Origin: Euglena gracilis
Lineage: Eukaryota > Euglenida > Euglenophyceae > Euglenales
DNA length: 64,000 bases
NCBI GenBank assembly: GCA_039621445.1
Contig: CP154956.1
Coordinates: 68,084,452 to 68,148,451 of the forward strand
Direction of reading: 5' to 3'
The first letter of the stretch is position 1, and each line of letters starts with the position of its first letter. Shown here one piece after another: positions 20,915 through 33,900 of the stretch. The position numbers were made by a program, and so were the translations under genes. The notes under the pieces were generated by a model. The model did no database searches. It was not told the DNA's origin and saw nothing but the letters and a program-made list of their open reading frames with translations.

Positions 20915-21285
20915 GTGTAGTGTGGTATAGCACAGTACAGTATAGCATAGCATAGCATAGCATAGCATAGCATAGCATAGCATAGCATAGCATAGCATAG
21001 CATAGCATAGCATAGCATAGAATAGTATGGTATAGTATAGTATTGTGTAGTTTAGTATAGTATAGTATAGTATAGCATAGTATAGTATAGTATAGTATAG
21101 TATAGTATAGTATAGTATAGTATAGTATAGTATAGTATAGTATAGTATAGTATAGTATAGTATAGTATAGTATAGTATAGTATAGTATAGTATAGTATAG
21201 TATAGTGTAGTGTAGTATAGTATAGCACAGTATAGTATAGCATAGTATAGTGTAGTATAGTACAGTATAGTATAGTACAGTATAT
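20915..21285 (+). repeat. (CATAG)n and (TATAG)n tandem array 2
   Basis: A homogeneous CATAG block (20940-21020) passes into a TATAG block (21055-21285). Confidence 0.97.
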
Positions 21286-21920
21286 AGTAAACAAAGGGAC
21301 ACAAACACCAGAACAGCAGCAGAGTGTGGCAAGAGCATCTGCAACGGGATAAAAATTTTTATTAAACGGTTTGAAGCAAAAAATTGGAGGGCGAAATATT
21401 CGGGTGTCAATTATTTATATTGAGGGGGATGTATATTTGTGGGGAGGGTGCTGAATTAATTGTGCAATCCTAAATTTGGGTGCCAATTCAGACGAAATTG
21501 TGGTGCAAGGAAGGAATACCATGCCTCCCATGATTCCCTTAGGGGGTATGGGAATATGAGGAAGGTGCAAAAAAAATGATCAAAACCCGACGTTTTTCCA
21601 GACGTTGATAACTAACAATAATAACAATAATAACTAATCATAATGATAATATTTTTTTTGGCATCAATGACTCAAAATTGGCCCTTTTTTTTGAGCAAGC
21701 ATCAAAAAAGTTGCCAAAGATGACCCCTTTTGAGCGACTTTGGGGTATGGAAATAGCTCAGGGGAGGCGCCAGGTCCCCCTCCCCCCGAACTGTTCCCCC
21801 CGCACTGTTCCCATTGTGTCGTAAAGGGTCCCAGGGACGGAAATGGGGGGATTTGGGTTGTATGTATCATTCATCAACAAGTTCTCCCCTTGAACAGCAT
21901 GTGATCAGGTCCTCTCTGAG
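21286..21920. other. Presumed upstream region of the asparaginase gene
   Basis: AT-rich with an AATAATAACAATAATAAC tract at 21617. No exon is recognised. The promoter and any 5' UTR exon should lie here, but no element can be named. Confidence 0.35.
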
Positions 21921-21924
21921 GATG

Positions 21925-21997
21925 ATGGCCACTGAAGAAATGACATTTCATCCCTCGGAGTCAAGAAAGCACTTCAAGGTCCTTGTGCTAAACACAG
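21925..21997 (+). CDS. Asparaginase exon: N-terminus, VLVLNTG strand
   Basis: It begins MATEEMTFHPSESRKHF (an ATG also lies 3 bases upstream), then KVLVLNTG, the first beta strand of the asparaginase fold, where VLxxTGGTIG is expected. It ends AACACAG before the donor GTGATT, phase 1. The match is short, but position, phase and motif all fit the downstream exons. Confidence 0.65.
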
Positions 21998-24900
21998 GTG
22001 ATTGCTTGCTGAAACTATTGACAGATTGCTTGCTGAAACTATTGACAATTGCTTTTCTGACACCTCTTCAACCTTTCAACGCTGCTTATTTTTTGTGAAC
22101 TCCCTTCTACTCCCTCCATTGGGTTGTTGTTGTTGTTGTTGTTGTTGTTGTCGTTGTTGTTGTTGGGACAGAATTGACGTCGAGTTACCCAAAAAACTTA
22201 ATTTTACGACATCTGTTGGTGAGATTCAAAAAAAAATGGGCATGTGGACTTTTTTTGGAGTTTGAAAGATGTTAACGGGTGATACCATGCCCCCCCCCAA
22301 TATATGACCCCGCATATAAGACCCCCCCTGTGATTGGTTGCTTCATTGCATGCTCTGCAGATGCCCATTGGTCAAGTCATCGCGAGGGCTCATCACCCAG
22401 GCATTTGATTTTTCCTCAAAAAGGCATATGCAAAGAAATAATGCCATTGGGGTGTTTAAATTATTGCAGCTACTGTGGGTAATCCCACCCATTTTGACCA
22501 ACCCCCCGTTTATACCGACTACCCCCATTTATACCGAGCCCTCTGGAAAAATCAGGAGAAATCCATTCATACCAACTCCCACATTTGCGCTGACACCCTG
22601 GAGAAAAATAGCAAAAAATACATTTATCCCGACCGACCCCCTCTGTTACATCTGGTGCGCAACAAGGTAAAGCACAAGGAGGTCGCAATAAAGCACAAAA
22701 CGGCACTCAGGTTCACCCCAGTGTCCACTTTTTGGCGAAATGTGAACAGATGGATCGTTGTTTATTGGGGGTGGACGCGAAACGGGGGAGAGGATGAAAG
22801 CAAAATGCCTCATCCCTGCCCCCCCCCCCCAGTCAAGCACCTTGACCCATTTACACCGATCCCGCTGGGATTTCCAGAAATTTAAAAGTGCGTCAGGTTT
22901 ATCCGATAATTTTCCCTGGTTGATAATTCCTCTTTTCCAACCTTTATCCAAATTAAAAATGTCAAATAGTTTTTCTGGACATGGCTGGCCACCTGTCCAA
23001 TTATTCCCCCCCTCCAAACTTTGGCTGGCTGAAGGCTGGAAAGCCGATTGGTAAAAGTGGGTCTGGACCAGGGATTTTTTTAAGTTTGGACCCCCGGGGG
23101 GGGGGGTAGGGTGGGTGGGTCTGGCCAAGCCCCCCCCGGGGGGGTCCCCCCCAGAGGGGGGTGGGATATACTTTTCGGCGCCACAGGCGCCGAAAAAATT
23201 CTATTTTTAGCACTTTCCGCGATTTTTCGGCCATTTTTTGTGGGTCCCCCGGGACCCCCTCCCCCCCCTCGGGGGGGGGGCCCCCAGGGGGTGGGTGGGT
23301 GGGGGGGGACCCCCCCCCCCCGGTCTTAAAAAAAACCCTGGTCTGGACCCCGGGACCCAAAAAACCTCGGCCTCCATCATACCACCTTCATTTTTCCAGC
23401 ATTTTGACAGACCCCCATTTTTGCCGACCCCCCCATTTATACCGACGGGTTAATTTTGGGTCCAAATTTTTTTTCCGCGTTTTGTGCCGCAAACAGAGGA
23501 AAACCCCGCCTCCGGTGGGGTAAACCCCCTTCCCATTGCACGGTGCCCAAATGGTGCAAATAGATGTCACCCCCTCCCAGGGCCCGAAAGTGAAGTCCAT
23601 AAAAGTGCACCCCCCCCCAAAAGCCACTTTTCACTGAGCCGCTTTTGGGTAGTGCCCAAAAAAGTGTCACACCCCTGAGGGTTCGAAACTACCGTCCAAT
23701 AATGTGCTCACCCCGTGCACTTAAATGAGGGAGTTTTCCTCACTCGGCCCAACCCCCCCTCCAGGTTCAGGCTCAGCCAGGACCGGGGGGTAGATCTGGC
23801 CTGGGGGGGGGGGTTGTGGGCCGACCCTAGGGTCGGCCCAATACGACCCTAGGGTCGCTAGGGTCGCTAAAGTCGCTCTAGGGTCGTGGGCCGACCCTAG
23901 GGTCGCCCATGCTAGGGTCGTGGGCCGACCCCAGGGTCGACCCTAGGGTCGGCCCACCCCACGACCTCGACCCCCCTATCAAAAAAAATTCGAATTTTTT
24001 TTTGATGTTTTAGGCCTTCAAATACAAAGAAAACAAAAGGAGGAAATACTAATATTGATTACTTATGCTAAAATACACCCCAAAAATGCTTGGTGACATG
24101 AGGTTTTTTGTGCTTTTGGGGTCCTCGAACAGTCGAACAACACAAGGGATTTGCCCCAAAACGACTCAGAATCACAACGGATTTTGTTATTTTGGGGCCC
24201 TCGAACAGTCGAACAACACAAGGGATTTGCCCCCCAAAACGACTCGGAATCACAAGGGATTTGCCTCCCAAAACGACTTGGAAACACAAGGAATTTGCCC
24301 CCCAAAACGACCCGGAAACACAAGGGATTTTGTTATTTTTGGGGCCCTCGAACAGTCGAACAACACAAGGGATTTGCCCCCCAAAGCAACTCGGAAACAC
24401 AAGGGATTTGCCCCCCAAAACAACCCGGAAACACAAGGGATTTTATTATTTTGGGGCCCTCGAACAGTTGCGCAACACAAGGGATTTGCCCCCCAAAACG
24501 ACCCGGAAACATAAGGGATTTGCCCCCCAAAACGACTCGGAAACACAAGGGATTTTGTTATTTTGGGGCCCTCGAACAGTTGAACAACACAAGGGATTTG
24601 CCCCCCAAAACAACCCGGAAACACAAGGGATTTTGTTATTTTGGGGCCCTCGAACAGTTGAGCAACACAAGGGATTTGCCCCCCAAAACAACCCGGAAAC
24701 ACAAGGGATTTTGTTATTTTGGGGCCCTCGAACAGTTGAGCAACACAAGGGATTTGCCCCCCAAAACAACCCGGAAACACAAGGGATTTGCCCCCCAAAA
24801 CGACTCGGAAACACAAGGGATTTTGTTATTTTGGGGCCCTCGAACAGTTGAGCAACACAAGGGATTTGCCCCCCAAAACAACCCGGAAACACAAGGGATT

Positions 24901-27900
24901 TGCCCCCCAAAACGACTCGGAAACGCAAGGGATTTTGTTATTTTGGGGCCCTCGAACAGCTGAACAACACAAGGGATTTGCCCCCCAAAACAACCCGGAA
25001 ACACAAGGGATTTTGTTATTTTGGGGCCCTCGAACAGTTGAACACAAGGGATTTGCCCCCCAAAACAACCCGGAAACACAAGGGATTTGCCCCCCAAAAC
25101 GACTCGGAAACGCAAGGGATTTTGTTATTTTGGGGCCCTCGAACAAAAAAAATTTCCCCAATTTTTTCTGTGGGGGGGGCGAGGTCGTGGGGTGGGCCGA
25201 CCCTAGGGTCGGCCCACGACCCTAGCACCGACGACCCTAGGGTCGGCCCACCCCACGTCCTGGGGGGGGGTCGACCCTAGCGACCCTAGGGTCGTATTGG
25301 GCCGACCCTAGGGTTGTATTGGGCCGACCCTAGGGTCGGCCCACAACCCCCCCCCCCCCCGGCCCGATCCGGGAGCCGCCAGGACCCACCTACCGCCCCT
25401 CTCCCCCTGGGGTCACGAAATTAAAGAAATCTTTGGATGAGACCTGGGAAAATTTGTTTCTCAGAGGAATTACAACTGTAAATTTTTGAATGGTGGAGAA
25501 AGCTTCAACAGGGGCGTTCTGAACCAAAAAGGAAGATAACTCCCGAATTTTTGTCATACTTCACCATATCGACCAAAGAATGACCAAAGTCTACAGCCAG
25601 GCTCCATGTTTATCTGCAGGAGGAGCTTTGGGACGAAGGCCAAACGATCGAGGTAATGACAAAGCTTCATCAGGCATGTTTCCTCTTGCATCCCATTTCT
25701 CTCGAATGTGCAATTGGACAGCATCAAGGAAGGTGGACCCCCCAAAATTTTCAATGTATTTTGATATTGGATGTGCATTTGGAGCAAACAAGCACAGTGA
25801 CCCACCCGACAGCAAAGGTCCTGTGCATTTTCTTGAAAATGGTCAAAATGCAAGCATATTTGGCCATTTGGTCGGAGTGAATAGGGTTTGTTTTGCAGGT
25901 TGTTGCTCCATTGTTCAATCTTTTGAAAAAACAGAATTTTTTTTTGCTTTTTCAATCAAGGCAAATATTGGCGGACAGGGAGGGACCCCCGGGCCAATAA
26001 GGGAACTCAACTGAATTTTTTGTGCACAGTTGGTTTTTTCAAAAAAGGACGAAGTTCATGCACATTTCCCACAATTCCCCTCTGTGTCTTTGCGTCCCTC
26101 TCACCAGGGATGTATGGCAGCGAGGTCGGGGGTGAGGTGGTTGGGGGGGTTCCGAACCCCTCCCCAGATTTTGGGATGGGGTGTCCGGCCCCCCCCCCCT
26201 GCCTTGGCAGGTTCCAAAAAACCCCGCAAAAAAAATTCTTCCGGTGCTACCCCAGGAAGTGCCAAACATTGTCTTTTGTTTTTTTGTGCATATTGTGCAT
26301 TTTTTGATGTTTTGGTGTTTTCCAAAGAAAACTATTCAAAAAAATTCAAAAATCAGCATCCTTTGAGTTTTTTTTAAAAACAATTTTCAAAAATTTGGCC
26401 TGGTATACGTCGCTTTGGCCGTCGTCCACAGAACCGAAAATTTTTCAGGCCTCCTTACCACATCGAGGTAGGAGGTGGGGTCCTACCCACTCCATGTGCT
26501 TACATACATCCCTGCCTGTCCCCCAACTTCAAAATCAAAGCGGAAATTGATATTCAAAATCCAAAAACTGGCAGCTGATTCCTGATTCCTGAGTCCAGAT
26601 GAATTCTGAGATGGGCTAGCCCAATTTGCACTTGATTTGTCACCACCAGGATAAAGCCCCCCCTCCCCTTGGGTTTTCCGCAGACTGACTGGATAGTAGC
26701 CCGGGGGGGCTTCTAATTGGGGGGTCGCTGAGCTCTTATCTGTTTAGAGAGAGAGCGAAGCTTACCACCAGGGAAAAGGGGGGCGGAACCCCCCCTCCTC
26801 CCCCGGCCCCTCACGGTAGACATGAAAGACGGTCACGGTAGACCGTGAAAACCGCGGATTATCACCATGACCCCGGCCCGGTTCCCGGAATTTTTTTTTC
26901 AGTCGCGAGCGACTGGATTTCTAGCTTCCGAATCACCGCCACATGACCCCTAACTCCCCGCCAGGCCCGAGTTATTCATGCGCGAAGGGGTCCAAACTGG
27001 GTGGGATTGGCCCGTCCCCCCCTGGATGAGCCCCCCCCCCCCCTTTGGACTCTGCCATTTCGGGCCCAAAAAATCGATATTTTCAATATATTTCGAAAAT
27101 GATGCAAAATCAAAGGAAATGTCCGGAGATCTAATTTGACGCCCTTGGAATGCCCCATCTACCAGTGTTCTGATTTCCCCGCAACTCCCCGCCTAGCCCG
27201 AGATACGGCCGTTTTTCGGCCCAGATGGCCGTTTTGTACACTTTTCCCACTGTCAGATGCTGCCGTTTTCGGACAAAAAAGTCGAAAAAAAATCCCAAAA
27301 AATCGAAAAAAAATATTGGCCCAAACGCATGTTTTTTGGCCTCCCAGACCCGGAAAAGGTATTTTCGAGCCGAAAGGGAGCGTCTTTCGACCCCCCGCCC
27401 CCCGTTTTGGGCCCAAAACCAATGGACTTTGGGTCAATTTGGGGTCAAAGAGTGTAATTTGCAAATTATTATATTTGATATGCTAGTATTTTTGGCTTTC
27501 CATTGTATGCATGTCCCATTAAGAGCTCAGCACTGTTCAAAACCTGGTCAACATTTCAGACATGACTGCAAAATTGACATTTCAGAAATTACTGTAAGGT
27601 CAATGAAAGTCACCATAAATTGCAAGTCTAAGTCTGCAATTTGTAAATTTTACATTCATGAAATTGGCAATGCTAGGCTTTTCGACCTTCCATTATGTGC
27701 CAGTCCCATTAAGAGCTCAGCACTATTCAGCACTATTCTCTGGTTATATTCTAAATCCTAATTTTTTCCCTAAAATGCTGACTTGACAACGTGTGAATAT
27801 ATATCAATATGTTTTTTGTACCAACTGATCATTTTCTGCCCCCAAAAAGGTTCCTAATTGCTTCTAATTCAGGGTTTTTTTTTCAGTCTTGGACCCCCTC

Positions 27901-30900
27901 CCCCAGGGGGGGGGGAGTAGGGTGGGGGTAGGGGCTGGTGGGTATATCTTTTTCGGCGCTTTTGGAGCCGAAAATTTTGAAAAAAGTGCAATTTTTTAGC
28001 CTTTTTGGCCATTTTCGGGCATAAGTGGGTGGGTCCCCCGGGGACCCCCCCCCTGGGGACCCCACCCCAGGGGGTGGGTGGGTGGGTGGGTGCCGACCAG
28101 TCAATTGCTTAAGCACTGGCCAACTCCCCCCTCCCCCCAGGGGGTGGGTGACTGGTTTTTTCGGAGTGACTGACTGGTTTTTGGCCCGGACCCCCCCCCC
28201 TGGAGGGTCGGCAAAAAAACCACTAAAGTGACCGGCGCCGACGGCGCCGGAATTTTTTTTGGCTTTTTTTCATGTTTTTTTTGGTAAAATTTCCTTTGGA
28301 TTCCAGAGTGGCCGACCCCCCCCCCCCCGGGGTGGTAGTGACTGACTGGTTTCCCGAAAAAAAAGTGACTGACTGGTTTTTTGAAAAGTGGAGCGGCCCC
28401 CCCTCCCCGCCCAGGGGTCAGTAAAAAATTGTATGGTGCCGACCCCCTCCCCCCCCTGTTCTAATTGGATAACCCCCCCCCCAAATAATACCCCCCCGGG
28501 GTATTATTTTTTCGCCCGAAGTCCCAGCCCGAGGGGGGGGGCATTATTTGGGGGGGTATTATTTTCCAAATTTTTCGAAATTTTTCGAAGACCTGTAAAA
28601 CCCAAAATAGCACCCAAACCCCCCTTTGGGGTCATTTTTTGCACTTTCTTGTGAAATTTACCATTTTTTGGAGGTCAGATGAGCCAGAAAAATAGATTTT
28701 TTTTTGTAATTTGTTGTCAGAAATTGTGATTTTTACCTACATTGTCAGGTCAAAAATCCGGGCCTTCGGCCCGAAACCGGGGGGGGGGGTATTATTTCGG
28801 CGGCCAAAGTCGGACCCCAAGGGGGGGGGTATTATTTGGGGGGGGGGTATTATTTGGGGGGGTTTACCCTTGTGTGCGGCCCAAAAAACCGTTGGCGCTT
28901 CAGCACTTCGCTCTGGGTGTCAAAAGTCAGGCTTTTTGGACTTCTGTTGATGTGGAAATTATTTTTTTTTGTGTGTGTAGGTTCTTTGGGTCACTCTTAC
29001 CAATTCAAAGTGGCTCCTCATTAACCCCCCCAATTAGAACCCAAAATAACAACCCCCCCAAATTGAAGCCCCCCTGGGGTTTCCCGCCAAAGATCCAAAT
29101 AACAACCCCCCCCAGGCAGCCACACGTGTTCAAGGCACTGGAAAACTTCAAGCACACAAATGCAAGAGGGATCGGGTTCATTGGGGGCATCAAAGTACGA
29201 GTTTGGTAGATGCCACAGAGATTGTGATTTTACCCCAAGAAAACTCTTTGATGTAATTCTTTGTTGGGTCAACCACTGCCTCTGCCTGCACACTTATAAT
29301 ATGCCCCTGTCAGAGTTTGCTGAGGACACACCGAGGGGGGTCCAGTTTGCCAGCAAGAAGAAGTTGCTGGCTGGACCCTTCCCCCTGGGGGGGGGGACCG
29401 GGGCTGGCTACCTGTTCCTGAAATACCCCCAAATCCAGCTGGTGACTTTTCAACTGTGGTGAAACCCAAGAAAACCCCCCAAAGTGCCGTTTTCGAGAGT
29501 TTCTGCCCCTTTGACCTGAATTGTGGATTTGAAGAATGCTTTCACATTTTTCTTTTGGTGCTGGTCGGTTCAGGCCAGAGGTTTTTTTTAGTTTAGGTTG
29601 TGTGATGCATCAATTCTCACATTTTTTTTGGCATCCTCAGTGGGTTACCTTGCTGAAATAATGAAGGGAATCAGTGAGTTGGAACGTGACGATGTGCCCA
29701 CTTACGACGTGGAAGACCTTTTGGTATGTATCATTTATGTCTGGGAACTGTGAAGCTTTTGTGTGTTGGTCCTCTTCTCTCTCTCTCTCTCTCTCTCTCT
29801 TTTGCTTTCTGTGTGTGTGTCTGTGTGTGTGTGCCTGTGCTTGTGCACATGTGCGTGTGTGCGTGCGTGCCTGCGGGCACATTGCATGCGTGCACACATT
29901 TGAGCATGCACCTTTTTGAAACACCTGGAGGCAGTTTCCTCCAAAACCTCACCACCATTGATTCAGATAAACTTTTTTTTAAACTTGCCCCCCCCCCCTG
30001 ATTGTCAGCGAGACCTCTCCAGGACCCCCCTTTCTCAATTTGGGGGTTTTCAATTGGAGGGGGAATTTCCAATCGGGGGGGTCCAAAAATTAAGGGGGGT
30101 GTTGACCAACCACACAAAAAAAATGACAAATTTGACCATGATGGTGAAGAATATTGTTGTGATTTGCCGAAATTGTCCAAAAATGCCCCATTTTCAGCCA
30201 GCTTTTGACCATTTTTGGACCGTCCAATTTTTTTTCCCTGTCGGTCGGCGACCGTTCTCAGTTGGGGTGGGGTCCAAAGTTTTTCCTGGCCATTTTCTCA
30301 ATTTGGGGGGGGGGGTTCAAGGGGGAGGGTATTTATTTTTTATTTGATCATTGTGATCTTCAAGGGAGAGGTCCAAGTTGCTGGGGCTGGCGAAGGGTAA
30401 AAAAAACTGCACTTTTTATGGTCAGGTTAAAACAGAGGCGAAATTTTCGTTTAGATGTTTTTTTGGCAGCCTCCAACGAAATGCCCCCCCCGGGGGGGTG
30501 GATAGTTGGATCAGGGGGTTCCAAATTTTCTTTGTGTTATTGATGGAATAGGGTTAGGGTTAAGAGTTAGGGTTAGGGTTGGGCCTAACTTATAGATTAG
30601 TCTTAGGTGCGCAAGTTGGGCCTGAAGTTAGGCCGAATTCGTAACCCTAACCCTACTCCATCAATAACGCAAAAATATTTGGAACCCCCTGACCCAATTA
30701 TCTGGCCCCCCCTGGGGGGCCATTTAGTTTGAGGCTGCCGTTCTTTTATGCTTCGCAATGTGTAATTTTTTTTTTCATGAAGAGAAAATCTACCGTTTTC
30801 TTTTCCCTCTTGGCATATTTTTCATTTTCCTTATTTTGCATAATTTGAGTTTTTTTTGCATGTCCTTTTTTGTATTATGAATTTCTGTGCATTTTTTTGC

Positions 30901-33900
30901 ATTTTTTGCTCTTCTGATCCCCCCCCATGCTTGCACAGGCAAATTACTCCACTGGCAGACACCTGAAGTTGCATATTACATGTTTTTGGACCAAATTCAC
31001 ATTAGTAGCAGTTGCATGACAAAACATAAGTGGATGTATCTAGGTGAACCAACCTTATCACTTTGCATGCACCACATTCTCCTTCGTCATTGCATTTTTG
31101 GAGCAGTTGCGTTTTTTTTAAAGGTCCTCTGCAACAGAAAAGTGTGCAGCCCCAGGGGGCTCCGGAAGGAATGTACATGCACTTTTTTGCATTTTTTTTG
31201 CATTTTTTTGCATGGCATATTTTGAGGTGCCTTGTTGCATATCCCCTCCCTGTGGTATGACTTCAATGGAAATTTGAGCAGAGAGAAAAAAAGCAGCAAG
31301 GTATCCTTTTCATTCATGTTGGAAGAAATTTTTCTGCTGAATGTTTAATTTGAACAGAGGTCAGATGCAGTTTGCAAAAAACTTAAGGTTCCTTGTTTGC
31401 AGGTTAAGCTTCCTTTGGTTCATTGAACTGTTTCATATTCCCAGAAGGCATCAACTGGGTTGAAAGTCTCTGTTTTTCATGACTCTGAGAATCTTTTTCA
31501 CCTCAAGATATGCTTTTTTCTTGACATTTTTGAATTTCTTTAAATGAAAGCAGCCAATGCCAATGCCAATGCCAATGCCAATGCCATCTGTTTCCACATT
31601 GCATCTGGCCTTTTTTTTATATGCTTTCCCAGCAATTGATCGATACGGCGGATTTGGGCCCAGCTGAGTGGATTCGCATTGTGGATGAGATCGAGAGCAG
31701 GTACAACCAATATGACGGGTTCGTCATTGTTACAGGAACTGATACCATGGCATATTGTGCCAGCGCGCTGTCATTCATGCTTCAGGTACTATTCCTTCGA
31801 CTTTGAACGCTCCCAGATAAAATGTGATGAAGGCTATAACCCCCCAAAACAATTTTGCAATGCCCCGAAGCTTTGCGTGCCCAAATACTTTTGCAGGGGG
31901 AAGGCCGGAAAAGATCCGTCCAAAAAAACATTGCTCCCCCTCTTCAAGAGGAAAGAAAGGCGAAGGATGCATTTTTTGAGAATCAGGGGGGTGGTACTTG
32001 GGCGGCCAGATTCCACTTGAGCTTTTTCACGTTGGTTTGCGCATATGCGCAAATTACAAAAATTTTCATTCGGCTGTGTGGCTCCGGGGGGTTTGAAAAC
32101 ATGGTGACAAGAGAGTGCAAAAAAAAAAGGAGTAAAATTCTGTTTTTGACGGTCTGACCCCTGGGACTTTGGCGAAAATGGTGTTTTTTGGGTCCGGAAA
32201 TGGCTCTGCACCTCGGAATCCTCGGGATTTCCCCAGTCTGAAATAAAACGACATTTTGTTTCCCCTGAGGGTTCCTTCTTTGACATGAGCAACCAGGGAA
32301 TCAGATGGGCTGTACCTTCTGATTCCACCTTTTTCACAGCCCCAGACCTTTGGCAATCTGTTTTGGAGGAAAAGACCTCTGCTTCCCCCATAAGGCTCAA
32401 GATCACATAAAGTTGCCAAAATGCCCCTCAAACCACAGGGAGGGGGGAAAACTGCACACAGGCCATTCAAAAATTGTACTGCAAAATACTGCAAAACAAC
32501 TGCAAACAACTGCAAAAACTGCAAAAAAAACTGCATTTCAACAAAAAAATCACAATAAACAAGCCGAAATAGCGTGAATATCCAAATTAAATGTAATTCA
32601 CATTGACCCCATGAGCAACCCCACTTCATGCTTAGCATTTGTTGCACAGTTTTGAAGATGACGCAGCAAAAATGGAAATAATCAGTCAAAATTACACTGT
32701 TTATGGTTTTTTGTGCACTGAAATGCTGTTTTGTTGGAGAAATATTGCAAAATTGCCATCTTTATCTTTCGTGTAAAGAGATTGTTTGGGTTAAATGTTT
32801 GTCTTCTGCACGTGATTGCGTGTGACTGTGATCCCAAAATTCCCTAAGCTCTGCCATAATCCTCATGTGACTGTGCACAGAATTCAGATTACGGTTGAGC
32901 TATCTTCCACAGAACTCGGATTGTGCCTGGTTCACAATGGCTTTGCTGGCAAACTGGCGCTGAAATGCATGATTTGTCCTGCTGGAAAACATTTTGGTGT
33001 AGGAAAAACCATGGTCAAAAACAATCATGCAATTGCTAGCGAACTGGAAAAATCAAATGCTGACTTGTCCTCCCGAAAACATTTCAGTGCAGGAAAAACC
33101 AGGTGAAAAGGCTGTCGTGCTGGGGAACTGGCACCGGGATTTTTTTTCACCAACCGGGGGGGGTGCTAGAGGGTGCCTGCCCCTGGCAGGCACCCCCCCC
33201 CCCCCGGGTTTCCCCAACTTTTGTCCAAATTTAAAATGTGAAATGATTTTTCTGGACATGGCCGGCCACCTGTCCAATAAATCTCCCCGGATGTGGTGCG
33301 ACCAAGTCGGTGGGAAGGACATAGGGGCATGGAAGGTGAGTGTGGGGTGTTTGGCAAGGGATGCACAGGGGGGAAGAATTGGGGTGCGCAGGGAACGAAG
33401 GGGACGGGTGTCTCCCAACCAACTTATGCCTGGGATCCGCACAACCAATTTGTTGCAAGCAACCGGCAGAAGAAGCATCGGCGCAAATGCGAGCAAAAGC
33501 ACAATTTTGTGCATTTGCACCCATAAACACAATTTTGCAATTTTGTTCGAGCGCCCATGAACTGACGCTGTTGACAATGGTGTGACAAAGGGGCAGTGAC
33601 GGCGGGACCAGCGGGGCGTCCAGAAACACAATTTGGTGGATTTGTCACACCGTTTATCGACAGCGTCAGTTCATGGGCGCTAAAGCGTGCACGAACAAAA
33701 TTGTCTTTATGGGCGCAAATGCCTGCACAAATAAAATGTGTTCACGGGTTCTGAATGTTCGATAAATGGTGTGACAAAACACAACTTGTCAAACACCAGC
33801 AGCAGAGGTGGTTCATTTGCGCTAAAGCATGCATTACGTTGTTCGTGGGCGCAAATGTGCAAAAGAACTGCGTGCAGAAATTCACAAGCGGTTCATTTGT

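Noticed and set aside
19965-21410. Open frames of 130-230 codons rich in Tyr, Ile, Leu
   Set aside because: They come from the 5-base TATAG/CATAG repeats, which leave frames open by chance.
24112-25146. CRISPR array
   Set aside because: Repeats are adjacent without unique spacers, the monomers vary, and the context is eukaryotic.
24065-25280. Overlapping frames of 100-270 codons encoding a repeated peptide on both strands
   Set aside because: The 34- and 44-bp monomers contain almost no stops. Frames shift between monomers and both strands are equally open, as expected for non-coding satellite DNA.
28969-29013. Missing GGTIG exon (GSLGHSYQFK after GTGTGTGTAG)
   Set aside because: The phase fits, but one Gly is missing and the segment belongs to a dispersed repeat related to the 47.6-kb unit.
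29290-29462. Missing GGTIG exon of the asparaginase (frame with LLAGPFPLGGGTGAGYLFL)
   Set aside because: It lies after a good acceptor, but the phase, the order of residues and the G run do not fit the required short GGTIG exon.
30537-30669. Interstitial telomere
   Set aside because: TAGGGTTAGGG occurs only two or three times per arm, inside a defined palindromic MITE with a target duplication. It is telomere-like by sequence only.
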